Program-made: the position numbers and the translations under genes
In this document: piece by piece, positions 54,034 through 56,168 of the stretch
How the letters are laid out: every line of letters begins with the position of its first letter
How positions within the stretch are numbered: position 1 is the first letter of the stretch
Source: Saprospiraceae bacterium
GTDB lineage: Bacteria > Bacteroidota > Bacteroidia > Chitinophagales > Saprospiraceae
DNA length: 56,168 bases
Direction: 5' to 3'
NCBI GenBank assembly: GCA_020631405.1
Contig: JAHDHH010000023.1
Coordinates: forward strand, 1 to 56,168
The notes under the pieces: model-generated
The model's database searches: none
Seen by the model: only the letters and a program-made list of their open reading frames with translations
Told to the model about the DNA's origin: nothing

Positions 54034-54926
54034 GCTGGATCAAGGCTAGTCGACCTCTCAATGTCCTAATAATTGGTCTCATCCAATTCCTCCTCTACTA
54101 TAAGTTATTTTGGGCAGACCAAGTAGTGACTCAACTAGATGCCTATCAAGTGTCAATACTCATCATTGTGACTTGTCTCATTACCATGGGTGGATATTAT
54201 ATCAATGACTACTTTGATCAAAATACAGACCTAGTCAACCAAAAACCTCACAAACATCGCCTCACTCAATCACAACTGTGGGTTGGCTATCTGACCTTAT
54301 CAGTTGTGGGGTTTGGACTTGCAGTCTTTCTAGCCAATCAACTAGACAAATTAGCCTATAGTGTACTGTACTTACTTGCTGTATTACTCTTGTATTATTA
54401 TTCTGCGAAAGCAAAAGGACAGGGACTCCTAGGCAATGTCATCGTGAGTCTATTCTGCACTGGTGGCTTGCTCATTATATTACTCGCTGAGTGGGATACC
54501 TTCGTCGAGCTGCAAGTAAGTGAGCCCTCAACTTACCTCTCCAAACTCACTTTACTCATAGGGTTTAGCTGCTTTGCTGGATTGATTACCTTGATTAGAG
54601 AATTGGTCAAAGACATAGAAGACATAGAAGGCGACAGGCAAGCTGGGATTCAGACTTTTGTGGTCAAGCATGGTACCAAGAAAGCTAAGTTACTTTCCGT
54701 AAGTTATTCTGTATTGACTACATTGATCGCTGGAGCTTGGTCAGTAATGAGCTTCTATTTGTATACAACATCTGCCTTCGTTTGCTTTGTGACAACCATT
54801 ATTCCAATATTGGTGGTGCTATGTTATCTATTGCTCAAGGCAAAACACAAAGCCGACTACCACAAGATCTCGCAAGGCTTCAAAGTCGCGATGATCTGTT
54901 CGCTTCTCTACTTAATACTCACGTAA
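54024..54926 (+). CDS. UbiA-family prenyltransferase
   Basis: A 300-residue inner-membrane protein with about eight TM helices. The first Asp-rich motif is NDYFDQNTDLVNQ and the second is DIEDIEGDRQAG, both of UbiA type, so it transfers a prenyl group to an acceptor. In Bacteroidota the annotation geranylgeranylglycerol-phosphate geranylgeranyltransferase-like is common for such proteins, but the acceptor here cannot be told. I start at ATG 54024 (MGISWIKASRPLNVLIIG), overlapping kdsC by 10 bp. Confidence 0.88.
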   Translation: MGISWIKASRPLNVLIIGLIQFLLYYKLFWADQVVTQLDAYQVSILIIVTCLITMGGYYINDYFDQNTDLVNQKPHKHRLTQSQLWVGYLTLSVVGFGLAVFLANQLDKLAYSVLYLLAVLLLYYYSAKAKGQGLLGNVIVSLFCTGGLLIILLAEWDTFVELQVSEPSTYLSKLTLLIGFSCFAGLITLIRELVKDIEDIEGDRQAGIQTFVVKHGTKKAKLLSVSYSVLTTLIAGAWSVMSFYLYTTSAFVCFVTTIIPILVVLCYLLLKAKHKADYHKISQGFKVAMICSLLYLILT

Positions 54927-54951
54927 TTGACTCCCTGTCCAAATACTATAT

Positions 54952-54982
54952 TTTGGTTTATAATGTTATATCAATAGTTTTG
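54952..54982 (+). promoter_or_regulatory. promoter of the lysine-rich protein/maf unit
   Basis: TTTG (54952-54955), a 19-base spacer and TAGTTTTG (54975-54982) match the Bacteroidota -33/-7 promoter. Transcription should start near 54989, 20 bases before the ATG at 55009. Confidence 0.6.
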
Positions 54983-55008
54983 CAATCATAAGATAAATGT
55001 AGCAGTAG

Positions 55009-55437
55009 ATGAATCCAGAAAAGAACGAGCAAAAACCTTCAGAAACAAAGCCTCCTAAGCAACAAAATACATCTGAACCAAAGCAACAGCAAGGCAGTGG
55101 AGACAAGCAAGGCCCAAAGCCGGAGCATGGTAAGAAACCAGAACATAAACAGCATCGGAATCCAAGACACAAGTCTCGAAGCAACAAGCCCAAGTCAGAG
55201 CACAAGCCAAAGACAGACAAGGCACGAAGTGAAAAAAGTGGAGACAAGACTGAGCAAAAATCTAATACTAGACCACCTAAGAGTAAGCAATCTAATAGAC
55301 CACCTTCAAAAGTCGGTAGCAAAAAATATAGAGGTTCTAGAAAACCTAAGGAAGAAAAAGATACTAACCCGTTTAGTGTAAATAGATCGAAGCTGACTTC
55401 CAACTTAGAGAAGAAACTGAAGTGGCCATTGATGTAA
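55009..55437 (+). CDS. lysine-rich, intrinsically disordered protein of unknown function
   Basis: A 142-residue highly basic protein made mostly of Lys, Pro, Gln, Ser, Glu, Asn, Arg and His, with almost no hydrophobic residue before the end. Segments such as KPEHGKKPEHKQHRNPRHKS are repetitive in composition but not in register. Only the last ~20 residues (NRSKLTSNLEKKLKWPLM) could form a helix. There is no signal peptide. A good promoter lies just upstream and maf follows within 2 bp, which supports it as a real gene. Binding to nucleic acid or ribosomes is a guess from charge. Confidence 0.65.
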   Translation: MNPEKNEQKPSETKPPKQQNTSEPKQQQGSGDKQGPKPEHGKKPEHKQHRNPRHKSRSNKPKSEHKPKTDKARSEKSGDKTEQKSNTRPPKSKQSNRPPSKVGSKKYRGSRKPKEEKDTNPFSVNRSKLTSNLEKKLKWPLM

Positions 55438-55439
55438 GT

Positions 55440-56024
55440 ATGTATTGGCTCAAGCATCATCAACTCATCCTAGGCAGTCAATCACCTAGACGCAAGCAAT
55501 TACTCACTGACGCTGGATTTCCTTTTACTCAACGTCTCGTAGACGTAGAAGAAGTCTACCCGGAGTGTCTTGACAATGGTAGTGTAGCTGAATATCTTTC
55601 TACCCTTAAATCCAAGGCATACAAGCTAACAAAAGACGACATCTTAATCACTGCTGATAGTATCGTACTCATAGATGGTAAGATCTTAGGCAAACCTAAA
55701 GACAAGGCTCAAGGTCGGGTCTTTCTCGAATTACTTTCGAATAATGTCCACCATGTCGATACTGGAGTAACTCTCAGATCTCTTTCCAAGACTACAAGCT
55801 TCAAGGTCACAACAGAAGTCGCAATACAGCCACTTGATAGCCAAGAAATTGAATACTACTTAGATAACTATCACCCCTATGACAAGGCTGGTGGCTATGG
55901 TATCCAGGACTGGATGGGTATCTGTAAGGTCAAGCATATTGTAGGGTCTTATTCCAATGTGATGGGATTGCCGATGGGTCGGTTTTATGAGGAATTGAGG
56001 GGTTTTGTTGAGGTGATGGGCTAA
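55440..56024 (+). CDS. maf: Maf-family nucleotide pyrophosphatase
   Basis: A 194-residue enzyme that hydrolyses non-canonical or canonical nucleoside triphosphates (dTTP/UTP in the YhdE branch). The start LILGSQSPRRKQLLTDAGF is the Maf signature, followed by ITADSIVLIDGKILGKPKD with the metal-binding Asp, and YDKAGGYGIQ. I prefer ATG 55440, two bases after the upstream stop; a GTG at 55422 would add six residues and overlap the lysine-rich gene. The gene stops at 56024, just before a heptanucleotide repeat. Confidence 0.93.
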   Translation: MYWLKHHQLILGSQSPRRKQLLTDAGFPFTQRLVDVEEVYPECLDNGSVAEYLSTLKSKAYKLTKDDILITADSIVLIDGKILGKPKDKAQGRVFLELLSNNVHHVDTGVTLRSLSKTTSFKVTTEVAIQPLDSQEIEYYLDNYHPYDKAGGYGIQDWMGICKVKHIVGSYSNVMGLPMGRFYEELRGFVEVMG

Positions 56025-56028
56025 AAAA

Positions 56029-56119
56029 GTTGAAGGATTAAAGTTGAAAGTTGAAGGTTGAAGGTTTAAGGTTTAAGGTTTAAAGTTGAAGGATTAAAGT
56101 TTAAGGTTGAAAGATTGAA
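56029..56119 (+). repeat. degenerate 7-bp tandem repeat (13 units)
   Basis: Thirteen uninterrupted 7-base units of consensus G(T/A)T(T/G)AA(G/A). Unit types seen are GTTGAAG, GTTTAAG, GTTTAAA, GTTGAAA, GATTAAA and GATTGAA. The period is exact over 91 bases, starting 5 bases after the maf stop. It is noncoding as far as I can see. Confidence 0.92.
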
Positions 56120-56146
56120 GCCTCATGATTTTGATTGACAACTGAG

Positions 56147-56160
56147 TTTAAACTTTAAAC
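56147..56160 (-). repeat. inverted heptamers facing the 7-bp array
   Basis: Two units TTTAAAC-TTTAAAC, the reverse complement of GTTTAAA, lie 27 bases beyond the main array and can pair with it. The array may continue in this orientation past the window edge. Confidence 0.6.
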
Positions 56161-56168
56161 CCCATTGT

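Noticed and set aside
54966..55463. Antisense 165-residue ORF rich in Leu, Cys, Gly and Phe
   Set aside because: It is the mirror of the lysine-rich gene, whose A/G-rich codons give long open frames on the other strand. The plus-strand gene has a proper promoter and leads into maf.

Overview
The window reads as chromosomal DNA of a Bacteroidota bacterium, probably a gliding or surface-active marine-type member of the Saprospiria/Cytophagia/Flavobacteriia grade (this placement is inference). The support is a set of lineage-typical genes: the PglZ-type response regulator PorX, PorP/SprF and PorE-like type IX secretion (T9SS) components, three proteins with the gliding-motility-associated (type B) C-terminal sorting domain, SprB-type repeats, a DUF6089-type barrel, the futalosine enzyme MqnA and BshB1 of bacillithiol synthesis. 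Promoters also fit the Bacteroidota -7 form TAnnTTTG. I see no insertion sequence, integrase, phage gene or CRISPR array. Genes are dense on both strands, and several convergent pairs share or abut their stop codons.

Layout. 1-2760: RNA-metabolism cluster (DEAD-box helicase, S1/CvfB-like protein, pseudouridine synthase RluE). 2900-8612: secreted thioredoxin-SPOR fusion, HutI, DapF, HtrA/DegP-type protease, GlyA. 8682-11948: a 1068-residue envelope protein built from about thirty 23-residue repeats, with an OmpA domain inside the array and a C-terminal peptidoglycan-binding domain. 12008-17229: HD phosphohydrolase, PorX, a small membrane protein, TatC, Na+/Ca2+ exchanger. 17219-23202: two T9SS type B cargo proteins around a DUF1573 lipoprotein. 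23370-28110: acetyltransferase-like protein, then mqnA-mscS-fabH-bshB1. 28174-36359: two small secreted/lipoproteins, Ffh, CHAP lipoprotein, propeller-SprB-OmpA fusion, DUF6089 protein, and mnmA-lipoprotein-rimM. 36403-44834: probable operon porP/sprF - porE-like - 1645-residue T9SS cargo, closed by a strong terminator. 45099-45368: tRNA-Gly(GCC) and tRNA-Leu(UAA) with a good promoter. 45448-50091: a 1007-residue TPR protein and a beta-barrel protein. 50088-52724: a double AAA+ ATPase with a duplicated N-terminal domain. 52913-56024: ferredoxin, IscX, KdsC-like phosphatase, UbiA-type prenyltransferase, a lysine-rich disordered protein and Maf. The window ends in a degenerate 7-bp tandem repeat.

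How it fits together. The main theme is the cell envelope. PorX is a known regulator of T9SS, PorP/SprF and PorE-like proteins belong to its outer-membrane/periplasmic machinery, and the three type B proteins are predicted cargo. Several further proteins (OmpA, SPOR, PG-binding, CHAP) are expected to touch peptidoglycan. The least familiar items are the 23-residue-repeat protein, the duplicated ~220-residue module in the 1645-residue cargo, and the double AAA+ ATPase with its duplicated beta-rich N-terminus.
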